A stretch of 58,277 bases of DNA from Lysobacterales bacterium (GTDB taxonomy: Bacteria > Pseudomonadota > Gammaproteobacteria > Xanthomonadales > SZUA-36), in contig JAKITK010000014.1 of NCBI GenBank assembly GCA_021648125.1, positions 1-58,277 on the forward strand. Reading direction: 5' to 3'. A program made the position numbers and the translations under genes. Of this stretch, positions 18,786 through 27,700 are shown piece by piece (positions within the stretch are counted from its first letter, which is position 1; each line of letters starts with the position of its first letter). The notes beneath the pieces are model-generated. The model did not search any database, was not told the origin of the DNA, and saw nothing but the letters and a program-made list of their open reading frames with translations.

Positions 18786-21700
18786 ATGCAACTAACCCGC
18801 GCCTCACTTAGAAACCGAGTGGCTGTTGCAGTTGCCGGGATATTAATCATTCTGTTTGGGGTAATCTCTTTGTTTCGCTTACCTGTACAGTTGTCACCGG
18901 ATATTGAGCGCCCGGTAATATCAATTGAAACCGGTTGGCGCGCAGCCGCACCGTTGGAAATAGAATCCGAGATTATTGAACCGCAAGAGAATGTGCTGCG
19001 CGGCCTTCCAGGTGTGCGCCAGATGTCCTCAAGCTCATCCCTGGGCCAGGGAACAATCACCCTTGAGTTTGATATTGATACCGACATGGGTCGGGCGTTG
19101 GTAGAGGTGATGAATGCACTCAACCAAGTGCCGCGTTATCCCGTTGATATTACTGAGCCGGTTATCAATGTGGGTGGAGGTGGCTTTGGTAATGTGATTG
19201 CCTGGTTTGCAATTCAGACACAAGAGAACAATCCGCGCGATATTGCTTCTTATCAGAGCTTTATTGAGGAGTTTGTGCTGCCCCGGCTGGAACGGGTGCC
19301 AGGGGTTGCAAGCAGCGGAGCATTTGGTGGTCGCAGGGATGAAGTACGGATTACTTTTGACCCGTACAAGGCCGCCAGCCTTGGTGTAGATATCACCAGT
19401 ATTGGTTCGCGTTTGGGCAATAATAAAGATATCTCGGCGGGTACGGCGGATGTTGGTAGGAGGCGCTACACCATCCGTTTTGCGGGTCAGTATGATATCG
19501 GAGCATTGGGGGACCTAGTACTTGAGTGGCGTGACAACCACTCTATCCACTTGCGCGATATTGCCACTGTGGCTAGGGTGTTACAAGATCGTACTGGTGT
19601 TATCAGCCAAAACGGCGGCCCCTCTATCGCTATGAATGTTAGCCCAGAAACCGGGGTTAATGTACTTGAGGTCATGGACGGCATCAAAGCGGCTGTACTT
19701 GAGATGGAAGCCAATTTATTGGCGTCTGAAGGTTTAAGAATTTCCCAGAGCTATGATGAAACCATCTATATAAAAGCTTCAATCCGCATGGTGCGCAACA
19801 ATTTGATTCTGGGTATGTTGCTTGCGGTGACGGTGCTATGGTGGTTTTTGCGGCGTTTTCGAGCAACCCTTATCGTTGCAATGGCTATTCCGCTGTGTTT
19901 GTTCTCGGCATTCATAGTGCTCGATTTAAGCGGTCGAACGCTGAATATAATTTCTCTGGCTGGCATGGCTTTTGCTACCGGCATGGTGCTAGATGCGGCC
20001 ATTGTGGTGCTGGAAAATATATTCAGGCAGCGAGAGCAGGGGCTGGAAGGCGATGAAGCCAGTGATCGCGGCACCGCTCAGGTGTGGGGTGCATTAGTCG
20101 CCTCAACTGCAACCACGGTGGCCATTTTTATGCCGGTGGTGTTCTTGAAAGATGAAGCTGGTCAGTTATTTGCTGACCTTGCCATTACTATTTCGGTGTC
20201 GGTGGTTGCATCGTTATTAGTCGCTATCACTGTGTTACCCACAGCCGCATCCCGCTGGATTCGAGAGGGTGTTTTTGAGGATAAACACAGCCATTGGTGG
20301 CGGGCGATAACGGACAAAATCATGGCTGCTACCAATACACAACGCCGTCGCTGGTCGTGGGTGCTGGGGCTCACAATCATACCGATTTTATTAGCGTTGA
20401 TGCTGAAACCTTCGGCAGATTATTTGCCTGAAGGCAAGCAAAACTTTGCCTTTGGGTTCATCGTGACTCCCCCGGGCTTGAATGCTGATACCGCAGAAGC
20501 GGAACTGACTTCAGTAATAGACAGCCGTTTTTCTCCATACCTCAAAGGTAAAGCTCCAGAAATTGGAAATTACTTCCTGGGTTTCTTCGGCAGCGGTGCT
20601 TTCTTTGGTTTGCAGGCAAAGGACCCAGAGGATATGGATCGAATTATCGGGCTTGTGAATGGTCAAATATTGCAGGGCTTTCCCGATACTTTCGGCTTTC
20701 TTTCGCGCGCGCCGGTATTCCGTGGATCGCGCGGTGGCCGGAGTATTGATGTTGACCTCCAGGGGGATGATTTTGAGTCGCTGTTAGCAGCGGGCCAAGT
20801 GGGTTTCGGCGCAATTATGCAAGCGCTGCCTGGTGCCAATGTGCGACCTTTGCCGGGTCTTGAGCTGGCTGAGCCTGAAATTCGCCTGATCCCTGATGAC
20901 CGCCGGATTGCCGAAGTAGGCTGGAACCGGGCATTGACCGCCACCGCGGTTCGAGCCTTAGGTTCGGGTGCATTTTTAGGTGAATACTTTGACGGTTCGC
21001 GGCGCCTGAATATTATCCTCAGAGCAGATAAGTGGGACACGCCCGAAGAACTCGCGGCGTTACCGCTGGCTACTCCATCCGGTGAGATTCAAACGGTTGG
21101 TGAACTGGCGCAGGTGACTAGAACAGCCGGCCCTACAGAGATTCGCCGGATTGATCGCCGTCGCACTTTGACCTTGCAAGTTACCCCGCCGCAGGGGATG
21201 CCGTTGGAAGATGCAATTGCTACTATCAAGTCTGAAGTGGTGCCGCAGATAGAGCCATTAATGCCCGCTGGTGGTCAGATTGCTTATCATGGTAGCGCTG
21301 AGGCATTGGCGGAAGCACTAAAAAGCATGTCAGGCAGTTTTCTATTGGCAATCATAATTCTGTATTTGTTGATTTCAGCACTATTTAAGTCTTTCCGCGA
21401 CTCATTGTTGGTAGTGCTGAGCATACCGATGGCCACCGTTGGCGGTATTATAAGTATCCGCATCATGGATCTAGTATTGAAATCAAGTGGCGGCCAGGCG
21501 ATGGATTTGCTCACTATGATTGGTTTTGTAATCTTGCTGGGCCTGGTGGTTAATAATGCCATCTTGCTGGTATATCGTGCTCGCGATGCGGAACGCGAGG
21601 GCATGTCGCGCCGGGATGCGGTGGAGTCTGCTGTGCGCCTGCGTTTGCGGCCTATTTTGATGAGCACAATGACCAGTATCTTTGGGATGTTGCCGTTGAT

Positions 21701-21884
21701 GCTGATGCCGGGTTCCGGCACTGAACTGTACCGTGGCATGGCCGCCGTAATTGTTGGCGGGATGTTGGTATCAGCAGTGTTTACCCTCTTGCTGCTGCCC
21801 AGTTTGTTGCGCATGAACGAAGATCGTAAAGACGAAGACCCTAAAGGCAGTACAACCCATAATCCACAACAAGAGCTGGCCTGA
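18786..21884 (+). CDS. RND efflux permease (HAE1/AcrB-like)
   Basis: A 1032-residue inner-membrane resistance-nodulation-division pump with the typical duplicated layout: TM1 (VAVAVAGILIILFGVISLF), a large periplasmic loop, TM2-TM6 at about 335-490, TM7, a second loop and TM8-TM12 at about 855-1010. In TM4 the usual Asp pair is D-A (VLDAAIVVLEN), and in TM10 the Lys of AcrB is Asn (LVVNNAILLV), so the proton-relay residues differ from AcrB. It is followed after 2 bp by the adaptor, the reverse of the common adaptor-permease order. No outer-membrane channel gene is present. The substrate is unknown. Confidence 0.92.
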   Translation: MQLTRASLRNRVAVAVAGILIILFGVISLFRLPVQLSPDIERPVISIETGWRAAAPLEIESEIIEPQENVLRGLPGVRQMSSSSSLGQGTITLEFDIDTDMGRALVEVMNALNQVPRYPVDITEPVINVGGGGFGNVIAWFAIQTQENNPRDIASYQSFIEEFVLPRLERVPGVASSGAFGGRRDEVRITFDPYKAASLGVDITSIGSRLGNNKDISAGTADVGRRRYTIRFAGQYDIGALGDLVLEWRDNHSIHLRDIATVARVLQDRTGVISQNGGPSIAMNVSPETGVNVLEVMDGIKAAVLEMEANLLASEGLRISQSYDETIYIKASIRMVRNNLILGMLLAVTVLWWFLRRFRATLIVAMAIPLCLFSAFIVLDLSGRTLNIISLAGMAFATGMVLDAAIVVLENIFRQREQGLEGDEASDRGTAQVWGALVASTATTVAIFMPVVFLKDEAGQLFADLAITISVSVVASLLVAITVLPTAASRWIREGVFEDKHSHWWRAITDKIMAATNTQRRRWSWVLGLTIIPILLALMLKPSADYLPEGKQNFAFGFIVTPPGLNADTAEAELTSVIDSRFSPYLKGKAPEIGNYFLGFFGSGAFFGLQAKDPEDMDRIIGLVNGQILQGFPDTFGFLSRAPVFRGSRGGRSIDVDLQGDDFESLLAAGQVGFGAIMQALPGANVRPLPGLELAEPEIRLIPDDRRIAEVGWNRALTATAVRALGSGAFLGEYFDGSRRLNIILRADKWDTPEELAALPLATPSGEIQTVGELAQVTRTAGPTEIRRIDRRRTLTLQVTPPQGMPLEDAIATIKSEVVPQIEPLMPAGGQIAYHGSAEALAEALKSMSGSFLLAIIILYLLISALFKSFRDSLLVVLSIPMATVGGIISIRIMDLVLKSSGGQAMDLLTMIGFVILLGLVVNNAILLVYRARDAEREGMSRRDAVESAVRLRLRPILMSTMTSIFGMLPLMLMPGSGTELYRGMAAVIVGGMLVSAVFTLLLLPSLLRMNEDRKDEDPKGSTTHNPQQELA

Positions 21885-21886
21885 TA

Positions 21887-23065
21887 ATGAAATCTAAACA
21901 AGTAATAGCTGTGCTGCTGAGCGCTATATTTATGCTGCTTTGTAGTTTCCCGGTTGCAGCACAACCTAAACGGCCACCTCCCCAGGTGCAAGTGCAGGAA
22001 GTGGAATTTCGCGCGATGGTCGCTACCGCAATGATGCCGGGTACGGTCGTATCCCGGGAGGATGCGCGAATTTCTGCAGAGGTCAGCGGGCGTTTGTTAG
22101 CGATTGCAGATATCGGCATGCGGGTAGAAAAAGGTGAAGTCATTGCCCGCATTGATGATACTCGCTTCAAATTGCAGCAACGCGAGTTGGTGGCACAGGT
22201 AGCGCGCGAAAAAGCCCGCCTGAACTTCTTGCAAGCGGAAGAAAAGCGTTTGAGCAAGCTAGCAAAGAAAAATCTTGCCTCAATTACGCAATACGAACAA
22301 ACGGTTGCTGATCGACAGGTTGCCGAGAGCGATTTAACGGTGGCAGAAGTCCGTCTGGAACAGGTCAAAGATGAGTTGATGCGCAGTAAAATCAGCGCAC
22401 CCTTTCCCGGTGTAGTAGTGGCGCGTTTAAGTAACCCAGGTGAGCGACTGGCTGTCGGTACTGAAGTTTTGCGACTGGTTAATGATAACAATTTGGAAGT
22501 AGTTGCGCGCGCACCATTGGAATATATGCCGTTTAGTCAACGCGGTGACAAGCTCGAAATTACAAGCAATGCTGGCAGTATGATGGTGCCCGTTCGCACC
22601 CTGGTAGCAGTGGGTAATGAGCGTACCCATGTATATGAAATGCGTCTGGATTTGCCAGCAAAGGCCTATCCTGTCGGACAAGCACTGCGGGTGCGGATAC
22701 CTGTAGCAACTAGCGCTGAGGTGCTTGCGATTCCACGGGATGCGTTGGTTTTACGCAGTCAGGGTGCGGCAGTATTTGTTATTTCAGCGGAAGGAAAGGC
22801 TAGGCAAGTGAAGGTTGAAACCGGTATCAGCGAGCAGCAGTGGATTGCGGTGGAAGGCGACCTTCAGGCAGGTGATAAAGTTGTGATACGGGGTGCTGAG
22901 CGCTTGCGGCCCGGTCAACAAGTTAGTATCCAGGAGCCAACAACTAACTCATCAGAATCATCGAGTTCTTATACCGACACACTGGAGCTTGAAAAATTGG
23001 TCGAACCTGAACCTGAACCTGAACCCGAGCCCGAGCCCGAGTCCGGTAGTGATACAGCACACTAA
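21887..23065 (+). CDS. RND periplasmic adaptor subunit (membrane fusion protein)
   Basis: A 392-residue HlyD/AcrA-type adaptor. A signal peptide ends near PVAAQPKR. A lipoyl half-motif is in GTVVSREDARISAEVSGRLL, and a coiled-coil hairpin runs from about residue 100 to 160. The second lipoyl half is LMRSKISAPFPGVV, followed by beta-barrel and membrane-proximal domains. The C-terminus is odd: a Glu-Pro repeat (about residues 373-385) encoded by a hexanucleotide tandem. It links the permease of the preceding gene to an outer-membrane channel encoded elsewhere. Confidence 0.92.
   Translation: MKSKQVIAVLLSAIFMLLCSFPVAAQPKRPPPQVQVQEVEFRAMVATAMMPGTVVSREDARISAEVSGRLLAIADIGMRVEKGEVIARIDDTRFKLQQRELVAQVAREKARLNFLQAEEKRLSKLAKKNLASITQYEQTVADRQVAESDLTVAEVRLEQVKDELMRSKISAPFPGVVVARLSNPGERLAVGTEVLRLVNDNNLEVVARAPLEYMPFSQRGDKLEITSNAGSMMVPVRTLVAVGNERTHVYEMRLDLPAKAYPVGQALRVRIPVATSAEVLAIPRDALVLRSQGAAVFVISAEGKARQVKVETGISEQQWIAVEGDLQAGDKVVIRGAERLRPGQQVSIQEPTTNSSESSSSYTDTLELEKLVEPEPEPEPEPEPESGSDTAH
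23003..23041 (+). repeat. Hexanucleotide tandem repeat GARCCY in adaptor gene
   Basis: GAACCT three times, then GAACCC and GAGCCC units, encode alternating Glu-Pro. The length is a multiple of 3, so copy-number changes would alter the tail without breaking the frame. Confidence 0.85.
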
Positions 23066-24354
23066 TGTTGGCAACTGAGGGGCAACAACAAAGCGGTTAT
23101 CTTGCGCGTTTACTAAAAATCGAGTCGGGCGAATGGCAGTGCCTGTCAATTGCATTTATATATTTTTTCCTGTTGTTAACCGGCTACTTTATGCTGCGTC
23201 CTATTCGTGGAGCGATAGCGGCAGCCGATACCCAGAATCTACATTGGTTATATACCGCAACTTTTGCCACAATGCTGTTGTTAGTGCCTTTGTTTGGCTA
23301 TCTGGTCAGCAACTTTAAACGCCGTTATTTTCTTCCCGGAATTTATCTTTTCTTCATTAGTAATTTGTTGGTTTTTGCCTGGCTATTTAAAGATGGCATG
23401 CCGGATATTTGGACACAACGAGTTTATTATGTTTGGTTGAGTGTGTTTAATTTGTTTGTGGTGTCTATTTTCTGGAGCTTTATGGCAGATATCTTTCGTG
23501 CCGGACAGGCGCGCAGATTGTTTGGCACTATCGCTGCAGGTGGCAGTTTGGGCGCGGTTTTTGGACCATTGATAACCAGTAGCGTTGCCGGCTCTATCGG
23601 TGAAGGTGGTTTAATGTTGTCAGGTGCCAGCTTGTTATTTGCTGCTACTATTGCTGCTGTCTGGCTGGGTCGGCACACTGAATCACGGGCACGCACAGCC
23701 CGTGCTGAATCGGTGATCGGCGGTAGTATCTGGGAAGGTGCGCAGAAGGTATTCAATTCGAAATATTTGATTTTTATCTGCCTGTTGATGCTGGCTCACA
23801 ATTTAACCGCCACATTTTTATATAACGGCCTGGCGTATTTAGTATCTGAACAAATCCCAGAAGCAGGCAGTGCCCGCACAATATTTTTCAGCAACCTTGA
23901 TTTAGCCGTAAACCTGATCGCATTTGTTTTACAGTTCGTGCTCACTTCCCGGATCATCGCCTGGCTGGGTATGCCGAAAACTATGGTATTAATGCCGTTC
24001 CTGCTGGCTGCCGGCATGCTGGTGATTGGCAGCTCAATGACATTAGTGTTGTTTGCCTCAGTGCAGGTAGCCCAACGCTCGATGAATTATGGGTTGATCG
24101 GCCCGCTCAAGGAAATGTTATTCACAGTAGTTGATCGCGCCACCAAATATAAAGCCAAGAATTTTATCGATACCGTGGTGTATCGCGGCAGTGATGTGAC
24201 CGCCAGCTGGATATTTAAAGGTTTAACCGTGCTGGGTTTAAGCCTGAGTCAAATCGCCATGTTGTTCATTCCGGTGATGGGTGTATGGGCGGTGATTAGC
24301 TGGAATTTGGGCAAAATGTATGAGCAACGCGCCAGCGAACGAAAACTCCCCTAA
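23065..24354 (+). CDS. 12-TM transporter, ATP:ADP antiporter/MFS-like
   Basis: A 429-residue polytopic membrane protein, about 12 hydrophobic segments. The N-terminal pattern YFFLLLTGYFMLRPIRGAI resembles the bacterial NTP/NTP exchange (AAA, TC 2.A.12) family that is usually annotated as MFS transporter in gammaproteobacteria; the substrate is not known. The start overlaps the adaptor stop (TAATG), so it is the third gene of the RND operon. Its last 170 bp are repeated, in degraded form, at 27394-27563. Confidence 0.75.
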   Translation: MLATEGQQQSGYLARLLKIESGEWQCLSIAFIYFFLLLTGYFMLRPIRGAIAAADTQNLHWLYTATFATMLLLVPLFGYLVSNFKRRYFLPGIYLFFISNLLVFAWLFKDGMPDIWTQRVYYVWLSVFNLFVVSIFWSFMADIFRAGQARRLFGTIAAGGSLGAVFGPLITSSVAGSIGEGGLMLSGASLLFAATIAAVWLGRHTESRARTARAESVIGGSIWEGAQKVFNSKYLIFICLLMLAHNLTATFLYNGLAYLVSEQIPEAGSARTIFFSNLDLAVNLIAFVLQFVLTSRIIAWLGMPKTMVLMPFLLAAGMLVIGSSMTLVLFASVQVAQRSMNYGLIGPLKEMLFTVVDRATKYKAKNFIDTVVYRGSDVTASWIFKGLTVLGLSLSQIAMLFIPVMGVWAVISWNLGKMYEQRASERKLP

Positions 24355-24463
24355 AGCCACAGAAATATTACCTTACAAGCATTAAATTAGCTTGGATCCA
24401 AGTAAAATTGTTAATCCGAAGGCCGTGATTAGGCGCAGGGTGCCCTAGCACGCATTTAGTATT

Positions 24464-24709
24464 TGGTACCACTCTCACAGTGCTTTTCAGGAACAAACCG
24501 GGATGTATGGCGCCATCATTATTGAACCGCGAGGTGGCGAGCATATTCGCGTCGATTGCGACTACATAGTGCAGCTATCTGACTGGACCGATGAAGCACC
24601 TATGACGGTGTTCAAAAAACTGAAAAAGCAAAGTGACTACTTCAACTTTAACGCACCTACGGCTTTGGAGTTTTTCCGGGATGCTGCCGGACTGCGTTTC
24701 TGGTTCTAA
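24464..24709 (+). pseudogene. Multicopper oxidase (CopA-like) fragment
   Basis: An internal piece of a copper-resistance multicopper oxidase. The frame reads WYHSHSAFQEQTGMYG, including the HSH type-3/type-2 copper motif, then VQLSDWTDEAPMTVFKKLKK, and ends at FFRDA followed by unrelated residues and a stop. CopA proteins are about 600 residues; only about 80 are here. A TAG lies five codons before the W. It is a degraded remnant and shows that a copper locus once lay in this island. Confidence 0.75.
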
Positions 24710-24741
24710 GCTGTGGGAAGTGGTCTTTTACTGTGACATAT

Positions 24742-25954
24742 CTAAGCCTTATTCAGACAAGCACGTTGCTGCTTGAGTAAAAACTTCTTAGTCGGCAAAT
24801 TATCGCTTAGCTCTATGGCTTTTGCATAATATCCTATTGCTACCGGATCATCCCCTAATTTAGCTAATAAATCTGCCTTTACAGCATAAAATGGTTGGTA
24901 GTTTTTTTAAAGAAGATTCTAACTGGTTAAGCTCTTTTATAACCTTCATGGGTGATTCAACTTGAGATACGGCCACCAAGCGATTCAGCCTTACTACATT
25001 TGTCGGATTTGCTTTTAACAGTTCATCATATACCAAGATAATTTCGTGCCAATTTGTAGAGGAATAATCTTCAGCTTCAGCGTGGATGGCGCTAATCGCG
25101 GCTTGTAACTGATAACTACCAATCTGCCCTTGTTTAAGCGCAGACTGCACTAACTGTAAGCCTTTATCTTGTTGCTGCTGGCCCCACAAACTACGCTTCT
25201 GTAATTCTAGCGGAATGTATTCTCCTTGTTGACTAAATCTAGCTGCTTGCCTTGAGTCATGCAGTAGCATTAAGGCCAATAAACCTTTAACCTCAGACTC
25301 TTCAGCACAGAGCCTTAATAATATTTGCGTAAGCCTGAGTGCTTCTTGGCAGAGCTCTTGCCGCTGTGCAGTATCTCTACTTGTAGCCGAATATCCTGCA
25401 TTGAAAATAAGATATAAAACAGTTAATACACTATCTAGCCTCCCAGAAAACTCGGTTTTCTCCGGGATAATATATGGAACAGATGCTTGTTTTATTTTTC
25501 TTTTACCCCGCACCAGCCTTTGCGCCATAGTATCTGTTCTAAGCAGATACGCTTTAGCGATTTCGCTAGTTGTTAAGCCGCCTAATAACCTTAATGTCAA
25601 AGCAACCGCTGTGCTTGAGTCTAAAGCTGGGTGGCAGCAGGTAAAAATCAAGCGCAGCCTCTCATCGGGAATAGAGTAATCTTCTTCACTTATTTCAGAG
25701 CTAGATTTTGTGTCTAATAAGTGTTGATATTGTTGCTGCTTTAAATGATAATTTTGTGCCCTTCTGAGCTTATCCAGGGCTTTATGTTTGGCGGTTGTAA
25801 ACAACCAGGCTTGGGGGTTTTGCGGAATGCCATTTTTTTTCCAGTGAACCAGCGCCGACTCAAACGCATCTTGCATAGCGTCTTCAGCCAAGCCTATATC
25901 CTTGAGAAGATTAGCAAGTAGCGCAACAATCCGCCCCCAATGCACCTTCACCAA
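24742..25954 (-). pseudogene. ECF42-type RNA polymerase sigma factor with C-terminal frameshift
   Basis: Sigma-70 region 2 (LAEDAMQDAFESALVHW...NPQAWLFTTAKHKALDKLRR), region 4 (LGGLTTSEIAKAYLLRTDTMAQRLVRGKRKI) and the long TPR-like C-terminal domain (DUF6596) of ECF42 sigma factors are present. The open frame ends at 24860. One base fewer in the A7/T7 tract at 24902-24908 restores SLKNYQPFYAVKADLLAKLG and carries on to a stop at 24742. The loss of one base in translation or transcription (slippage) or a sequencing error are both possible. The start is uncertain: TTG at 25954 or GTG just after. It is preceded by a DGPF protein, the usual ECF42 partner. Confidence 0.8.
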
Positions 25955-26040
25955 GTCGTGAATTTGGTTTTGGAAAGTTACTGTGTCAGGAATAATAACC
26001 CCTCGCTTACCGCCATGTGTAGAAATAGATTACCCTGCAA

Positions 26041-26394
26041 TTATTCAGAATAATCCATTAGTGGTCGAACCTCTATGCGGCCATATTTGGCAGAAGGTAT
26101 CATTGCAGCATACTTCAGTGCTTGATCAAGACTTTCACAATCAAACAGATAATAGCCGCCAAGCTGCTCTTTAGTTTCTGCAAATGGGCCATCGATTGTT
26201 TCTGTCTTACCCTCGCGAATAGAGATGGTTGTTGCAGTATTGATGTCTTGCAAAGCATCCCCTGATACTAGTACGCCATCACTCTCGAACTGCTCAGTTG
26301 CGCTTTGATATTCTTCAATCAACTGATTGAACTCGTCCGTATCATATTGTGGACCCGCATTCTCAGCCGCATAAATTAGTGCCATATATTTCAT
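26041..26394 (-). CDS. YCII-related DGPF-domain protein
   Basis: A 117-residue YciI-like protein with the DGPF motif in ETIDGPFAETKEQLGGYYLFD. Genes of this family sit next to ECF41/ECF42 sigma factors and are thought to be their targets or partners; this is established genomic context, not a known mechanism. It is 86 bp upstream of the sigma gene on the same strand. The full family length is present and the frame is intact. Confidence 0.88.
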   Translation of the reverse strand: MKYMALIYAAENAGPQYDTDEFNQLIEEYQSATEQFESDGVLVSGDALQDINTATTISIREGKTETIDGPFAETKEQLGGYYLFDCESLDQALKYAAMIPSAKYGRIEVRPLMDYSE

Positions 26395-26568
26395 GTTGTT
26401 TCTCCAGGTGGTTAATATAAACTGTATTTACTTATACCCATAACCTCAAGATAGATCAATATCGTGGTCTGCCTAGAGTTAGGGTATATAACTATAACGA
26501 TTAGCACCCAGCTAAATCGACAATCAGGGCAATTTATGCTCAATAAGATATAATATACTTCATACCTC

Positions 26569-26685
26569 ATGCTTACAGAACAAATTGAGAAACTCGGGCC
26601 TAAGCCCCGTCAACAGATTGCCCAGTTGATTGATACCTTTTTTGAAGCCGAGCAACTAAAACAAAAAGCCAATGCCACAGGGTAA
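26569..26685 (+). CDS. Small ORF upstream of hicBA (38 residues)
   Basis: An open frame MLTEQIEKLGPKPRQQIAQL...ATG ends 13 bp before the hicB start. It is charged and helix-rich. No ribosome site is obvious and no family is recognised, so it may be a remnant or a leader; it is listed because it lies in the same direction immediately before the toxin-antitoxin pair. Confidence 0.25.
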   Translation: MLTEQIEKLGPKPRQQIAQLIDTFFEAEQLKQKANATG

Positions 26686-26697
26686 ACGGGAATAACC

Positions 26698-26928
26698 ATG
26701 GAAAAAATCGCTAACTTACACATTAAAAAACTCTCAGAAGGCGTATACCTAGCAACCAGTGAGGATATACCCGGACTGGTCGCTCAGGGTCGCACCATTA
26801 CCGAGACCCTGGAAATTGCGCGAGATGTGGCCAAGAAACTGCTGGAAGCGAAGACTGAGAGCCATCAACAAACTCAGCTAACAACTATTAAGAAGTCGTT
26901 TGAATACCCCTTGATCCTCAACACCTGA
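26698..26928 (+). CDS. hicB: HicB-like antitoxin
   Basis: A 76-residue protein with the partial RNase H-like fold of HicB antitoxins (VYLATSEDIPGLVAQGRTITETLEIARDVAKKLLEA). It ends with a short tail without a clear DNA-binding domain. Its TGA overlaps the hicA ATG (TGATG). Antitoxin-first order is the reverse of E. coli hicAB but is common elsewhere. Confidence 0.82.
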   Translation: MEKIANLHIKKLSEGVYLATSEDIPGLVAQGRTITETLEIARDVAKKLLEAKTESHQQTQLTTIKKSFEYPLILNT

Positions 26929-27152
26929 TGGGACGACTAGCAGGGTTTAAATACCGGCAGATTATCAAGAAGCTTAAAAAGCTCGGCTTTGTATTTGATC
27001 GGCAAGCCGCCGGGAGCCATGAAATCTGGTTCAACCCAACAAGTCAGAACTACACCACCATTCCCAATCATCCTGGCGATATGCCCGAAGGCACCTTGCA
27101 TGCCATCGTGAAACAAGCCGGGATTACAGTAAATACATTCTTGCAAGCCTGA
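26928..27152 (+). CDS. hicA: HicA-like toxin (YcfA family mRNA interferase)
   Basis: A 74-residue HicA/YcfA double-stranded-RNA-binding fold protein. The catalytic His is in AGSHEIWFNP (H31), followed by TTIPNHPGDMPEGTLHAIVKQAGI, the family's conserved C-terminal half. HicA cleaves mRNA. The frame looks intact, so this is a probably working toxin-antitoxin pair within the island. Confidence 0.88.
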   Translation: MGRLAGFKYRQIIKKLKKLGFVFDRQAAGSHEIWFNPTSQNYTTIPNHPGDMPEGTLHAIVKQAGITVNTFLQA

Positions 27153-27393
27153 TCAAGGTATCAGAACAGAATTCCATTTCTGATTTCGCTGTTACTCTGA
27201 TAAAGATTTTTTGTCGCGACTACATGCTAGGTCTCTACGCAACCACCTAAATCTGAGTTAATTGACTCACCACCCTATCAGCAATCTAAGGCGAGGCTTT
27301 TGATCTAAAGCGGGCCTTTAAACCCGCCATGTGAGACTGCCCAGGCGATGAGATAAAAAGTCAAAATTAGCTCCGGCTACTCTGACCGAGGAC
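27153..27393. other. Intergenic after hicA, no gene seen
   Basis: AT-rich then mixed sequence with a weak hairpin (GCGGG...CCCGC, about 27313-27331). Nothing coding is supported. It ends where the duplicated transporter fragment begins. Confidence 0.6.
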
Positions 27394-27563
27394 TCGACAC
27401 CGTGGTGTATCACGGCAGTGATGTTACCGCCAGCTGGATATTTAAAGGTTTAACCGTGCTGGGTTTAAGCCTGAGTCAAATCGCCATGTTGTTCATTCCG
27501 GTGATGGGCGTATGGGCGGTCATTAGCTGGAATTTGGGAAATGTATGAGCAACGCGCGCGCGA
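27394..27563 (+). pseudogene. Duplicated 3' fragment of the 12-TM transporter gene
   Basis: About 170 bp nearly identical to 24167-24342 (the last 60 codons of the transporter at 23065-24354). Long runs match exactly across GGATATTTAAAGG... to GTTGTTCATTCCGG. A 2-base loss (GGGCAAAATG to GGGAAATG) and several substitutions break the frame. It is in the same orientation as the source, so the segment 24355-27393 is enclosed by direct repeats. Confidence 0.92.
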
Positions 27564-27700
27564 CCGATCCTGAAACAAACAACTGACCTTCCCGGGCATG
27601 CTAGGGCTGGACGGCTAACTCGTGTTGCTTAAGATTTATGGTGCTTTCATTGTTTTCGCGGTTTAGGTAGACTGTTGTCACTATAAAAAAGGAGTTACGC

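Noticed and set aside
18767-22491. Long minus-strand frames opposite the RND and adaptor genes
   Set aside because: Shadows of the real genes, with composition typical of antisense reading (Ser/Arg/Pro-rich).
24392-24403. 12-bp palindrome CTTGGATCCAAG as an attachment site
   Set aside because: Short, single copy in the window, and not present at the other end of the island.
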